Positions 21,870 to 36,800 of a stretch of 64,000 nucleotides of DNA are shown one piece after another. A program made the translations under genes and the position numbers. Within the stretch, counting starts at the first letter, position 1. Each line of letters opens with the position of its first letter. The stretch spans positions 5,253,427 through 5,317,426 of the forward strand of contig CM067348.1 of the NCBI GenBank assembly GCA_034190875.2. The letters are read 5' to 3'. This stretch comes from Urechis unicinctus (lineage: Eukaryota > Annelida > Polychaeta > Xenopneusta > Urechidae). The notes under the pieces are model-generated. The model worked only from the letters and a program-made list of their open reading frames with translations. It was not told where the DNA came from and did no database searches.

Positions 21870-24800
21870 TCACACTCATAACAAGTTGTAAGAGGGGGTC
21901 ATTTAAATGGCAAGGCCAGTGAGTTCGGAGGAGCTTAACTGAAAGCGCAAAAATTCATATAGCTATGTTAGAGGTTGGTTAGATTAGTAGATGATATTTT
22001 ATGTTTCATGTTATCTTGTGTCCTATGAAATATGTGCCGTCGTCCAGGACAATTCAAGCAATCCAAAAGAGATAACTGGTCGTTCTGTACCTTCGCAACT
22101 TGGAATCAGTCAAATTGATACAACAGTATGGCTTGCCTGGAATCAAACTATTAACACGTCACTTTCACCAGTCTGACGTTTGGAACAATCATTAAACTTT
22201 TTTAGTCACTTTGCTTTCCTACTTAACTACTATCGTTGAAATGCATTTCCCGCAAAAAACCCCGAATATTTGATTTAAACTTACTTAAGGGTCTCTCGTC
22301 GCTGCTTTGTTAAAGGTCATTATTTTTTGAACAACTGATCAATTTCCTACTTCGTAGTACATTCCTTAACATGCAATATAAACCTAATCAAGAGTCTGTG
22401 AGTACATATATTTGTTCTTTACTTAAGACTGGCGTACTTTAGGTTCATTTCAGCGACACCAGATCGACATGGTGATGTCACATAGACAGGTTTATGCGTC
22501 AATTACTGCTTGTTATGCGCCACGCAACAAGCATCAGCCTACGACTAATTTTCGCGGTCAGTTACGGGAACCGCTACACCATCTTGCTGAAATAACGTTC
22601 CATTAAGTGCCGTCACCGTCTGTAAGAAAGGATTTATTTATGCCTTCTTTGTCAAAAGTATGATGTAAAGATAGACAAAGCGATATCTGTAACGGCAGAA
22701 AAATATGTCGTCATGAGATATTCGTCGAACATAAAGAAAGGTCCAAGCGAAGGTAACTTTGGAGTTTTTTTCTTGTTAACCTAATGTCTTCTGTGTGTGA
22801 ATCCTTATTGGTATCTGCCCTCCTGCCATCAGGAAGGCGCCTATTTTCTATAGTCTTATTCAAAGGCGCGGGTTTATAAATCACCTCCAGCTAACAAAAG
22901 CATTGGCAAGTGAATCATCCATCTTTGTAAGTAAGGGTGAATATACACCTTCGTTACGTGAAACGGCATTTAAAGCGCTGATGGACGCTGAGCGCATGAC
23001 ACGATCCATGGCTGCACGAGCACTTGCAAGCTTCTATGTTTGATGTAGGGCCTTGAGTAAAGCCATTGAACAATCTTATCAAATTTCATAATAGTGGCGA
23101 TGTAATGTCCAATTTGATCCTATGGTGTTTGTTCATATCTAACTAACGACATATCAGAGTGATGATGCCGGTACCATGAAGAATATGTCTAGAAAAGCAA
23201 TGCATTTTGTCCGGCGGGAGAGGGTCTGAGCTATGCACTTGTGTGCCATTGATAGAAATAAGTCACAATTCAAGGCTAAAATTAAGTACATAAATAGAGA
23301 ACCTTAGCGTAATAAGAGGATTGGCTGGAGTAGGCCTCGTTGAAGGATCTGCTGCAAACACTGCTCGTCTGTGCCGACTATTCTCGCCGACCATCTCGCA
23401 GCAACTGAGTTCCCATACCTGGTTTCTTAGGGAATACATGTCCCCTCCCCTAACCCTTCCCGCCCCATCCAAATATATCGGCGTCCTACAACGACCAGGC
23501 GGCGTTCTAGTTCTTCACAAAAATGGATTGAAACATCAACGATTTCTAAATATTTGCGCGTGAGCCAAGAAGTAGCTACAGTGAGACAATTGCTTCTTGT
23601 GGGGTGAAGGTCCACATCTCCCAGTGCCGCCACCTGCTGAGCGATACTACATTGTAATGTGTCATTTGCTATTTAATAACCAACTGCTTACGGAGCTATT
23701 CGACGTATGCAAATGCGAATATGTCAAGGAAAATCATAACGCAATGATTACTATCATTATTACCTCAGCATTTATAGATATATACTGTAAATTTTTATAT
23801 TCAATTGACAACACAATTGCTAACAACCTGATGAACAACTTCCTGACAGAGTATGGGCGGTATTCAATGTTTGAATATATGGCCCAAACAGCATGTATAT
23901 TACCAGCGCCATTCGAAATAAAAAGGGGGAAGACCGGTCGTGCATGAACTCCTCAGCAATCAGACGGGATCTCTTAATAATAAGGCCCCATGTGTCTCTA
24001 AAGCTATGTCCTCGGTTATGCACTTGTGATTATTCATTTAACTTGTGGTAGTGCTTCATGTGATTCGGCCAAGTAGGGAACATATCTAGCGCACAGTTCC
24101 AATTCTAATTCTGTGCCCTTACCTTGTGTCAAGTTGACTAAGGATGTTGGTAGTCTTTTGCCTAAAAAATAATATGGCAGCTTTTAAGGAAAACTAAGCC
24201 ATTGATACTCGGGGCATCCATAATGATGGCGAGATTTTCTCTGCAGCAATAAATTTAGATTTATGGACGCAGCCTTCATTACATTTCTACACTCTTGCAA
24301 CGTATCACTAAAGAACTGTATTTTATCCGGCATACAATTGTGTTGCCCACGTGTCACTCTCGCTTGAATAATTGATGGTTCACGGTTAATCTCGATGAAA
24401 GACATATGCGTCCTTACAAACCGTTTGTATTGCGTTTCATCCTTGACTTGTTCCATATATGACATGGAACAGTTGACACGTGTAAGAGCCTGTGTTATAT
24501 GGGATGCAAGTACATCAAAAGAGTTGTAGTATGGCGTTGTTGGTAACATCGACTATATTTCATCTGCTCTGTCATCATTTCAGTTGAAGAGAGTGTGAAT
24601 GGCCCTAGGCGTTGGATAGGTGACAGATTTCTTAACTGGCTGGGGTTTATCAATCAATGCGCATTATGAAAGGCACTGTCAAGTATCGAACTAATCAGGT
24701 GGTAGCACCCGCATCTGCTTTTCAATTTTACCATATCGGAACCTAATATTCTATATACCATTGAATGCGCTCATGAATTGCCAGTCTCTGATGGATGAGA

Positions 24801-25390
24801 TTATGATTGGGAGAGAATTTATGATTGAAGCTATATCATTATTATGGCTAAGAGTCTGTCAGTAGCTTCATTATACAGCAAAGAGTCAGTTTATGGTTTA
24901 TGTACTGAAACAAGTAAATATATATTAGGTGTGTTAAACCGCTTATCCTTAGGCGGCTCGAGAAAAATTAATAACACAAAGACGGTGTACCTGTGGAGAC
25001 CGTTGTCAATGTTCGGGTAGTATAATTATACAGCTGCCCGTGGCATATAGCAGACATGCAGTCAAGGGAGGATGTATCCAGTGGACAATGTTCAATCCTC
25101 ATCTTATGAATACATGTGTTGATCACACGAAGTTAACAGAGGTGGTACGCCACAGAATCCGACATTCTTATTTCTGATTTTCCTTGGGTATTGTCATTCA
25201 CTATATAAATATATAACAAACATATAGTGTTCGGCCACTGTGCATAATCAGTACGTCAGGGACCAACATATGCTGTTGATCCAGCTAAAGTGTTGTCAAC
25301 GGCTATGACGACGGCTTTCCACGAACACACATGGATTTACCTACATAGAAAATACCCTCGCTCGCGCAGTATTCCACACCCAAGCATAAA
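21868..25390. other. Non-genic stretch
   Basis: No exon or transposon could be supported. Frames at 23263-23633 and the 121-codon minus frame at 24184-24549 have mixed composition, but no domain, splice signal or neighbour supports them, and a few frames of this length are expected by chance in 64 kb. Confidence 0.4.
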
Positions 25391-25394
25391 TATT

Positions 25395-25521
25395 ACTTTA
25401 TGTATATTTATATATATAAATATATATGTATGCACATATATATTGTTTTTATATACATATATATATGTATATATATACATATATAAATATACACATATAT
25501 AAGTATATATACATATATATA
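25395..25521. repeat. Imperfect TA/TATACA-rich microsatellite
   Basis: Short 'tatata' and 'tacatata' runs alternate over about 125 bp. The open frames on both strands here come from the repeat. Confidence 0.9.
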
Positions 25522-27258
<1,737 letters not shown>

Positions 27259-27501
27259 CACGAACGCGATCTTAGGTAGACAAACCGTTAACCTTTCGTA
27301 GACAAGGGTCCACGAATGGATGTATGTCTACTTGGAGTCAAGACATTTTTTCTTTCAAAATGTTTAAACGTATTTTTAAACTAATTTTTCTCAATATTCG
27401 CCTATCAACAACTTTTAACAAGTTCGCGAAAAACTACAAATGGCTCATGATGATCACATCTACAATAAATGTTATGATTCTAATCCATGATGCCGGAAAA
27501 T

Positions 27502-27518
27502 TATATATATATACATAA

Positions 27519-27577
<59 letters not shown>

Positions 27578-27734
27578 AATATATATATGCATGTAAATAT
27601 TTATATAAATTTGTATATAAATTTGTACAATTTTTATATATATATGCATATCTATTTAAATGAATATATATACATATATCTTTATATAAACATTGATATA
27701 TATATATATATATGTACATACATATATAAGATCT

Positions 27735-27770
<36 letters not shown>

Positions 27771-28279
27771 ATATATATATATTTGTTTATATCTATATAT
27801 ATATATACATATATATATATATGTATATATATATAAATATATGTATATTTATATAGAGAGATATATATACATATATATAGATATGCATATATATATACAT
27901 ATCTAAATATATGTATATATAGATAAATATATATACATATTTATTCATATATATACATGCTTGTATATATATATTTATATACATATCTATATATATAAAT
28001 ATTTATCCATAAACATACCTATATATATCTAAATATATATTTATAAACATATCTATATATATACATATATTGATATGTGCATGTATATTAATTTGTGTAA
28101 ATGAATATGTATATTTAAGTATATATATACAAATATATTAATATATATATGTGTGTAAACATATATATATATGCAAATATATATGTATATTATATATATA
28201 TTTTATTTATATGTATATTTTATATATATCTATATATATATATATATATTATTATATTATATATATATATATATATATA

Positions 28280-28355
<76 letters not shown>

Positions 28356-28361
28356 TATATG
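27502..28361. repeat. Compound TA-rich repeat, about 860 bp
   Basis: A long degenerate mixture of tatata, tataaa, tacata and tgtata runs, ending in a purer (TA)n block at about 28257-28350. All open frames in it are Ile/Tyr-rich artefacts. Confidence 0.95.
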
Positions 28362-29163
28362 TATACATGGAAAGGAGTTTGATGAAAACCGTAAGCTAAG
28401 GGTCTCACATTCCTTTTTTTTCCAGTGCTGCCATTGCTTACCTAGAGTTGATTAACACCGCCTGTCATACATGGAGCTAAAATTCATGTTAATACGCCCA
28501 TAACTCATCATAACTTTTGTAATCACAGCAGCATAAATATACCGAGGCAAAAATTTTATTCATCTTATTTCGTTGACTTTGTTATAAATCACATTTACAA
28601 ATACGTATCGTATCCGACATTGAGGGTCATACATGCTTAACAGCAGAAATCCAAGTGGGTTGTGATTTATCAGTTGAGTAGAACATACTAGAGCAGTAGG
28701 AATTGCGTTTATCTGCGAGTTACTATTATACATATAAGTAATCACCGTCAGCAAAAATTAACTTTTCAGCGGCCGTCAAGACAGTTCTCATCAACGTGTA
28801 TTGATTGTAAAAGCAGGTAATAAAATATGTTTTTGTCGAAACTGCTAACACCCATTTTAGATAATGGTTTATAGATGAGACATGTCGACCTTGCGCCTGC
28901 TTCTAATGGTCAGCCAAAGTCCGTTACCATGGTCAGTCAAAGTCCGTTACCGGCTAATGGACTTAAGCTGATTATTTTATATGAGGTTGGCAACGCCGAT
29001 AAATTCATTTGCCGACGAGGTAACTGTGGATGCTGCTCATCACTTGATCCACAGCTTAACCTTCTTCTATATTACACATCCCATTTGATTTGGCTAGATC
29101 ATGTAGCATTTTCAAACCCACTAAAACTGCGCCATTTATGGAAAGATGGTAGAATTCGCTTAC
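28362..29163. other. Non-genic stretch, intron if the 29.25-kb exon is real
   Basis: No exon is recognised. A short direct repeat, 'ggtcagccaaagtccgttacc' / 'ggtcagtcaaagtccgttacc', occurs at about 28909 and 28930. Confidence 0.4.
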
Positions 29164-29250
29164 CTTTGCGACTTCGGTGAAGTCATCACAGTCCTGGCTA
29201 TTCAGATTCATAGTTTTATCAACTTTATTATATACTCCATGAGGCGCCAT
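29164..29250 (-). CDS. Candidate first coding exon, unknown protein
   Basis: On the minus strand 'gcaaaATGGCGCC' opens 29 codons (MAPHGVYNKVDKTMNLNSQD then CDDFTEVAK) ending exactly at a consensus donor AAG|gtaagc (29163 downward), phase 0. The start has a favourable A at -3 and a G at +4. A full CRE palindrome (tgacgtca) lies 54 bp upstream at 29304-29311. The acidic, hydrophilic sequence matches no domain I know. Downstream exons would be at lower coordinates, beyond the TA-rich block, and were not found. Confidence 0.4.
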
Positions 29251-29303
29251 TTTGCTTTCTTACCATGAAGTGAGTGTGGCCCCGCAATTATCGTCGTAGC
29301 ACT

Positions 29304-29311
29304 TGACGTCA
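29304..29311. promoter_or_regulatory. CRE palindrome (tgacgtca)
   Basis: A perfect CREB/ATF site 54 bp upstream of the candidate start at 29250. The same 8-mer also occurs near 8374 and 35502, where no start follows, so position is the only support for a role. Confidence 0.35.
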
Positions 29312-32273
29312 GTGGCAGTACGTTACTGCGACGTATGGAGTGATATAACCATTCAGTGGCGTGTATATCAGTAACGCGACGAGAAGGGACCTGGCATTCA
29401 CGATGTTCTCAGTGCTAAGCCCGCTACGTAAGCAGCTAATTAGAGGTATGGCATGATTTTAAATCAAAACACTCTCCTGTTCCTTATAGCTTATAGAATA
29501 GACACCTACCACTTATCAAAGCAACTCAAAAATATGTTTTTCTCTTTTATTGGCAAACTAGCAATCCTTGCTGATTGTTTTTGGCATTGTATGATATATC
29601 TATACAGTGGGTGAGCATTACGGCCTAGAGTTAAGTATGGCTGGTTCAATTACATATTACAAATGAGGCATCAGTATCACTGTATCGGTTTCTGTCAGTG
29701 AAACTGAATATGCAATGGTGCTGAGATTTAATCGTCTATTTGGTTTGTTAGATTGAAGGTATTACTCTTCATGGCGCCCCATATAATGCAGCATTTGCAT
29801 TGCAAATTACCGATAATGCTTACCAGTCAAATAATACATACCAATGAAGATATATATACCAGTGAAATAATGTGTAGCAGTGAGATAATAAATACGAGTG
29901 AGATTATAAATACCAGTGAGTTAAAACAATACCAGTGGGATAATGTATATCAGTGGGATAATACATTCTTATATTGTCTTCTACATAATCAAGCATCGAC
30001 TCTTCTTCTCGCCGTGTCTTCTTAGCGTAGTTACAGACTCAGGTTTTATCAAGAATAAAAGTCTTGATTTGAGTGGGCTGCAGACCTGAAAAACAGCAGA
30101 ACAACAATAATAATCTAGCCATTAAACGTTCCATTTGTAATTATGAAATTGTCACGACCAGGTTTTAATTCCACGCAACGTAGTGTCTCCTGAAGGCAAG
30201 GCATAAGATATATGGGCTAAAATAGGCAATTGCGCGGCTTATGGAGAGAGGAACTGAAGTTGCTGGGGTCTACAAGGCACAGTGGTTGAGAATAAGTATG
30301 GTTAAGGATAAGATAAATCATAAATTAGATAAAGTGGCTTTAAGGGTTACTACTCTGGAAGGTTATTTGTAATGACTGCGAAACGTTATATGCGCAAGCA
30401 GTGGCAAGCCTTACAACATTCGCAACGACATATGAAACAGCTCCCCGTTTCTACACCTGCAAGGTCGTCTCTGTGGTAAATTATACCTGTATGGAACACA
30501 ATTACAAACAGCCTGTGGTGACACAGGTGAGCTTCATCAAATGAAATGAAATAGAAGGCTAAGAAAGCTTGTTAATTGAACTCATCTATGAAGCAGATAG
30601 TGGAACAATTTCCTTACGTATTTATGCATCCGTTACACGAGGGTAATTTCCTTTTCTTATCTTTTGAAAATATCGCGGAAATCTTCGTATGCTTCTCTTT
30701 TTATCATTTTCTCCGATTTCGTATGGTAATGTTAGTGTTGTTTGAAGTTATCAAGACCGAGCTACTGATTTGTATTCATTAGTATTCTGCAATTTGAAAA
30801 CCATCGACACCAACTTATTGATGCATTCATTATGTGATGTATCTGCTTGCTTATGCTGCGTACGGCGAGAAGCACCACAGAGGGAAAGAGTGGAGACAAA
30901 GGCAATTACATCTACATCGGTTTTTTTTTTCCAAACATGTAATGGTTGCATGCCGTGCACAGCACTCGACAAATTAGCAATAGTAATGTGTTAAATGCAA
31001 TCATTGACTTTCGTCTAATGTAACTGACTTACTTATAGTTCGCACAATTAAAATAACTCGATGTGTGGTTCTATAATTACATATATGCTGACAATAGGGT
31101 CTTCGTTTTCTCATTCAGAGTGGCTCATTACCTATCGTATTGTTGCAAAGCACAATAATCCAGCCAATATTTTAGTAAGTCATTTAACCAAATTATGACA
31201 CATTGCAATAACAAATTTGAGTCGGATTTAATGCTGCAGCTTTATTAGTGCTGCTGAAAATACACACACACTGCGACGAGGCTGTAAATATACTACTGAA
31301 CGCTTATTTGTGCAGCCTGAATATACGGTTGTTGTGATCAAATAAACTTGAGTCTGCAAAACGTGATCAAGAGAGACAAAGCTTTTTATACAAATATTAA
31401 TATTTTTGCCGTGTAAATGAAATGACAAGCATAATAACAGAATCATTTTGCTTAAATTTGGTGTTGTATCTGGCAATTGTGAGGTAGAGTTACAGCGGAC
31501 ATTTTCGATAACCATCAACAAGAAGTTGGCAACCGCAGCTCTGTTTCTTCCCCAAGATAAATTATAGTGACCCATTGAATGACACATGGACTGGTACGAG
31601 AAAGTCATTCTGATAATACACAGAATGACATTTATTCCATTCAGGAAACTTCAATCATGTTTGTTACGTAATCACACAGCATAACATAACAAAAAAGACC
31701 AGTTATGTAACATAATACAATAAGGTAACATTTCGAAACTTAACTACATATGTCATGTAACATTACAATATGACAACGCTACTTAATTATACAAAGGGGG
31801 GGGGTAACATTATCTAACATTGACGTAACAGTACATTGCATGACATAATATATCCTTGCAAAATGCCTATAGGAACTAGTACTATGTAAGTTATCAAGTG
31901 GCGAACAAGAGGAAAGCCCACGGACGAGGGTAAGGAAATTCAAATCGCGTGACCCGAGATCCCCCACTGCGGGTAGCCAACCTTCCAACGTACATTTGCC
32001 AGGCACACTAATACATCGCAACGTTAATGGCCTACACAAAGATTAAAGTCATTTGAATGTTCCAAACAAAAACTGCAGCCGAGTGTGTTATTACAGCATA
32101 ATAGACGGCAACCAATGACTGAACCTAATTAGCAATAGAAGCAAGGTGAGAATGGAGAAGCCGGTGCTGCCTTTGAAATACTTTTTAGTGGGCTTGATTA
32201 TTCTTTCTCCAATTAGAAGACGAGAATCCAATTCTATGAGGGTGCAATCAGAGAGTTGGACCACTGAATGTGT
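29312..32273. other. Non-genic stretch with one small repeat block
   Basis: At 29821-29970 six to seven degenerate units of 16-18 bp ('accagtgagataata') are strung together. The remainder is AT-rich and unique. The 126-codon minus frame at 31228-31608 has no recognisable feature. The tyrosine recombinase gene expected downstream of the YR retrotransposon at 32.3 kb could not be recognised here. Confidence 0.4.
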
Positions 32274-33850
32274 TTAAGACATGTCTCCAGCTGCTATGTC
32301 GTCGATACACAGAAGGCGTGGAAAGACAACATTACAACCGACCGCATCAGCAGAGACATGTACGTGGACTTGACGTGGTTCAGCAGAGAGCACATGTGTG
32401 GTTGGAGCAAACCGAGGTGAATAGGAGCCCTTATGGATGACACGGTATACTCTTTCAGTAATGATGAATGATGGCGCAACACCCTTAGACGCAGAGTGAT
32501 TTATAAACGGAAACAGTGTGTAACTGTCTGCTAGAGAGAATTTAGATGTGCCATAGACAGTGACAGAACGAAACATATGTGGATACAGCTTGGTCTCTAA
32601 AATAAAAGAAGATAAAATAGACCAGGGAGGGATAGTCGTTGGATTACGATCCAGCTGTTGAAGGTGGTCAGGCCAAGAGATTACGAAGCATCGAGAACCA
32701 AAGACAGTGGGCAAATCCAATAGCACCGGATGCGTCTGAGAAAATTTTTACGCTGTCGCTTTACCATCAAGTGTTGTGTAGAACAATTGAAATTTTCAAG
32801 GAAAGCCTGTCTAATCAGGCCTCCTTATTAATCGAGATGTGGTGGTGCTTATGTTTGACTTCAATGGCTAGCTGAATTATTCTCCTATGAAATGCCCTGC
32901 CTGGGCGTATTACTTTACAAGCAAAGTTAAGATGCCCAACCAGAGATTGGACTTGATGGAGGGTCATTGTTTGCTTGCATTTAAAGAGATGGTGAGGCTG
33001 AGAACACTGTTGAATTTTTGACCCTGGGAAGCCTCGCTTCCATGGTTGATGACTCGATTTCGATGCCGTCGGCCTGAATACAGTTTGACTGCAGAACTGT
33101 TTTCGAGTGTTTTATGGGAACGCCGCCCTTACCTGCAGAAATTTGAAAGTTTGTTAGTTGATTCTGTGCCATTAAAAATCATGTCGTCTAATTTGTGACT
33201 GATACCAGAAACTGCAGATGTTTGAGAAGCAACATATTGCAGAACTGTGCTGAAAAGTTTGAATATGGAACATTTGTCGTAGTACAAATTGTTGTCGGCT
33301 TGTAGACCAAGCAGACGTCACATTTTGCCAAAGTGCTCCTTGGCCGAAAGGTTGGATGATTGAGATTACAACATCTAAATTTTCATATTAAACAGAAGCT
33401 TGGTCGGGGTCTATAAAGGTCATGAATACGGAACTTTCCCAGTTCTGTTTTTGACATCATTCCTAGCACCAAGACGTTGGAACACAGGGGCGATGCAAAT
33501 GGAGTGGCAAGGCAATTGGCATTGGTATCTTTTTTAGCATGAAAAATGTTGTGAAACTGAAGATTGTTTTTTCGGAATATTGAGAACGCTGTGGATCCTG
33601 ATGGAAACCCTGTACACTTTGCTGTACAAGTAGCATTATATTCAAGCCGTTATTGTTCAAACTTGATAATTAGAATTGGGGTCACAACGTCTGGTTTGGT
33701 GACATTTGTAAGCGCCAGATGGTTTAAAGGCAGGTTGCTTACGTTATGAAGTGGAGCGATGACAGCAGTAACGGTAGCATGCTTAGGTTTGTTAGAAGCG
33801 GCATGTTTTGTCTTCACACCTTCCGAGTCTTTGGAAATCACATCAGGTGT
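32274..33850 (-). mobile_element. Degraded DIRS/Ngaro-like (YR) retrotransposon: RT and RNase H
   Basis: Read on the minus strand, a YR-element reverse transcriptase runs through several frames: ATPFASPLCSNVLVLGM and KTELGKFRIHDLYRP (about 33520-33415), then CSIFKLFSTVLQYV and the catalytic box as KLDD (33194-33183). Next come GVPIKHSKTV and GIEIESSTMEARLPRVK (33125-33008), and the connector QVQSLVGHLNFACKVI with PGRAFHRR (about 32960-32880) and HHHISINKEA. RNase H follows: SGAIGF, then VFGSRCFVISWPDHL near 32680 and INHSASKG near 32500. The 'LQSLIG.LNFAC.V..PGRAF' block is characteristic of DIRS/Ngaro-type RTs. Multiple frameshifts and stops, and Tyr replaced by Lys in YLDD, show a dead copy. 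No tyrosine recombinase or split direct repeats were recognised, so the ends are uncertain. Confidence 0.8.
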
Positions 33851-36800
33851 TTGGCCGAAAGTACTGGACAGAGGGGTGCAGGATAGGTTTGGAGGATTTT
33901 ATGCGGGCCTTCATTCCTATCAAACAAGCCTTCAATTGTATGGCTAAGTGTACTTGTCACCATTGTAAAGCTAGATTGAATCGTTAAGCCAAACGGAAGC
34001 TGTCATTGTAGTGATTTTCTGGTATGCGAAAACCCGACCAAAAGGTATAGGAGTAATCACATAACAAAATCTGGCAAATCAATGAATTTTGATTGAAAGA
34101 CCTGTGTAGACAAAACATACAGACAATGAGCAGTAGGAAGAAATAACAGCCAACGGGCTAGAAATTAGCATGACAAATGCCAGCATAACGAAACGGGCAA
34201 CTGCCTGGAAAATGGGCATCTGAATGTCGGCGAAACACTGTCAAAGAATTGAGCATTGGAATGCCAAGGAAACCTTATAATCTTAATAATATCATGAACT
34301 AATAGCGGTTGAAAAGGAGACAGATGAATCTTTATATGTGACAATTTCCGACCAATGTATAAGGGCCATCATCCATTAAATATGTAGGAATTAATATGGT
34401 TAATGAGAACAAAGGGCTTTAATTACCGTACCCCGAATAATGGAAAAATACTTGTTGTTGCCTGTTTTGTTGAGATAAATGCCATCGGCGGGGAAATAAG
34501 TGTCAGATGAATTTGCCAAACACCTGAATTTAGTGGGCTGTGTTGTGTCTGACGATTGGAACAATTGAGCGATAGAATGACGATTATTTTATTCTGTTTC
34601 TTAGTCATTGCAATTGACCCATCCCACAATTATAACTTAAGCATGTTGTCCAATCACTTGAGACATTCATTCTACAAGTAATATCTCGCATATATTTCGT
34701 TTACTCAATAAAGACACAATAAAATCAGTACTGCATGCGTCCGCGGAACATTATGCTATGTATATGTGGTTAGATGGAAGACACTTAGTCATCAATTTAC
34801 CCTTTGATGACGAGTTATTTGGAAACCGCACACAATCAAGCAATGAAGGTACATAGACATGAACCTTGATGTTATCCCGTGACCCGGATTAGCAGAGTAG
34901 AAATGGAGTACTATGGAGTAAAATGCTAAGATACATTTACCTCATATTGCCATATTGATGTCGCTATCAAATTGGATTTCATCTGTGTATTGTTACTTTA
35001 TAAATTCCATATATAACCTTACTTGACATTATATATGAGCGCAGAATAGAATAAAATACAGCTCAGGTCAATAGTATGTCAAGTGATTTGAAAAATTCAA
35101 TATATCAAAGATATGCCTATTATTGTACATGATACACAATTGGTAGTTGATTGCTTTGTATCAACGTAACATCAATAGCTACACATAGTCACCGAAGGTT
35201 TTCTGTCAAATAGGGATGCGACGACTTACGCATCTCACATGCAGCCACATCAAGTGATGTTATATCAAATCCAAGCAGTGAGTCCAACCTCAGCATAATA
35301 AACGAATACATTAGGTGACAGTATAATAGGCACTGTTTTGACCTCAGTCTTTGTCCCGGATCAGCATGATAAAAGGCGGAGACAGTGGATATGGCGCAAT
35401 GACACCATAACACCTTTGTAGGTTAACACTCAGATGTTTTGCTAGTCAAGCCATTTTACCGTAACGGCCCATTCGTGCTTATATTGGCTTATTTGTTCTT
35501 TTGACGTCAAGGATAATTACCAATTGCATCAGCGAGCGCGGTCAGCATATTCAGCAGCATAGACGTAGCATAGTGAAAGTGCAATAACACGCATAAGCAA
35601 AATAATGTAGCTTTGTCAGCGCACTTCGTTGAATAATGAAAGCGGTGAAAAATAACCGGCGCCCATTTCTTGTCACAACTGGCCCATCTTATCAGGAACG
35701 CCAATTCTGATTACTTCAACAATATTGTTTTCATACAATGGTCTCCAATCAGTCAGTCTGTGCTAGCCGATTATTTAGCAACCTTGACTTATCACAGCTT
35801 TCGAGGGAGCCCTTGTTAACACCGACCCCATGACACGTGAGTCTAATATTGAATAAAGTTGATGTTTCTCTGCAATGTCATCGCAATATTTATTGGCTGC
35901 AGGGGACGTTGCAGATTATCTTACCTATAATGAAGACTCTATATCATAGTAGGGCACCTAGCACGATACGATATGTTATACTCTGTTGCAGGTGATGCAT
36001 CGCTGTCCTTTAAGCCCACCATCGTCCGGTAGTTTATTATGTCAATGTTCTACGGTATTAACCCAACTTTAACCGTATGCAAATGTAAGATTTATGGTTC
36101 AAGATATATATTAGCATAAGAACTCGACCACAGAAGTCTCTTTTATGCCCTATGCACTCAAACCAAAGAGTGCCTCACGATGATCAGCCATCTTTATCCC
36201 TTATACCCAGCTATTCAGAGTCAGCCTTGTGAATGGCCATATCTCGTATTTTGCATTTGTAATATCCACTAGTGCAGGCCAGCGCTATGTTAATTAACAA
36301 CACATTTTAAATGGGCTGGTTAGAGAGCTGTTTCATAAATAACGTTACTATTGCAATAAATTTGGGAACTTTAATTCACACACTAATACGCTATTGCTAC
36401 TAAGCTGCGCATGCGAATTGTATCCTAATGGCCCTGTATTTCCCTTTGCCACGACTCTGCTAAAACGTGTTCCCATTAAGGTGACCATAATAAACGGCCT
36501 TGGGGTCACTCAGGGGGACAAACTGTCAATATGGTCATGCTTCTACAGCGCTCTTTACTAGAGAATGTCGAAAAGCTTAGACGGGTTTATTACATATTGG
36601 AACCAGCATTGCTGATAGTCATTTGCTTTTATTCAAGACCACAGTGCAACAAACATCCAATGTACCTCAGTTGGGGCAACTGATCACATGACACACCGAA
36701 ATCTAATATTATTCTAAACATTCACCGTTTGCACAACAAATGCTTCATGAGGCAAAAAATACAATAGTAGTTGTTAGACGCGGCAACTTGCAGAAACACA

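Noticed and set aside
22510..22545. Hairpin cttgtt…aacaag around 22.52 kb
   Set aside because: Arms of six bases; expected by chance.
24184..24549. 121-codon minus frame with two cysteines, considered as a small helical secreted protein
   Set aside because: No signal peptide or neighbouring exon; a handful of frames this long is expected by chance in 64 kb of this composition.
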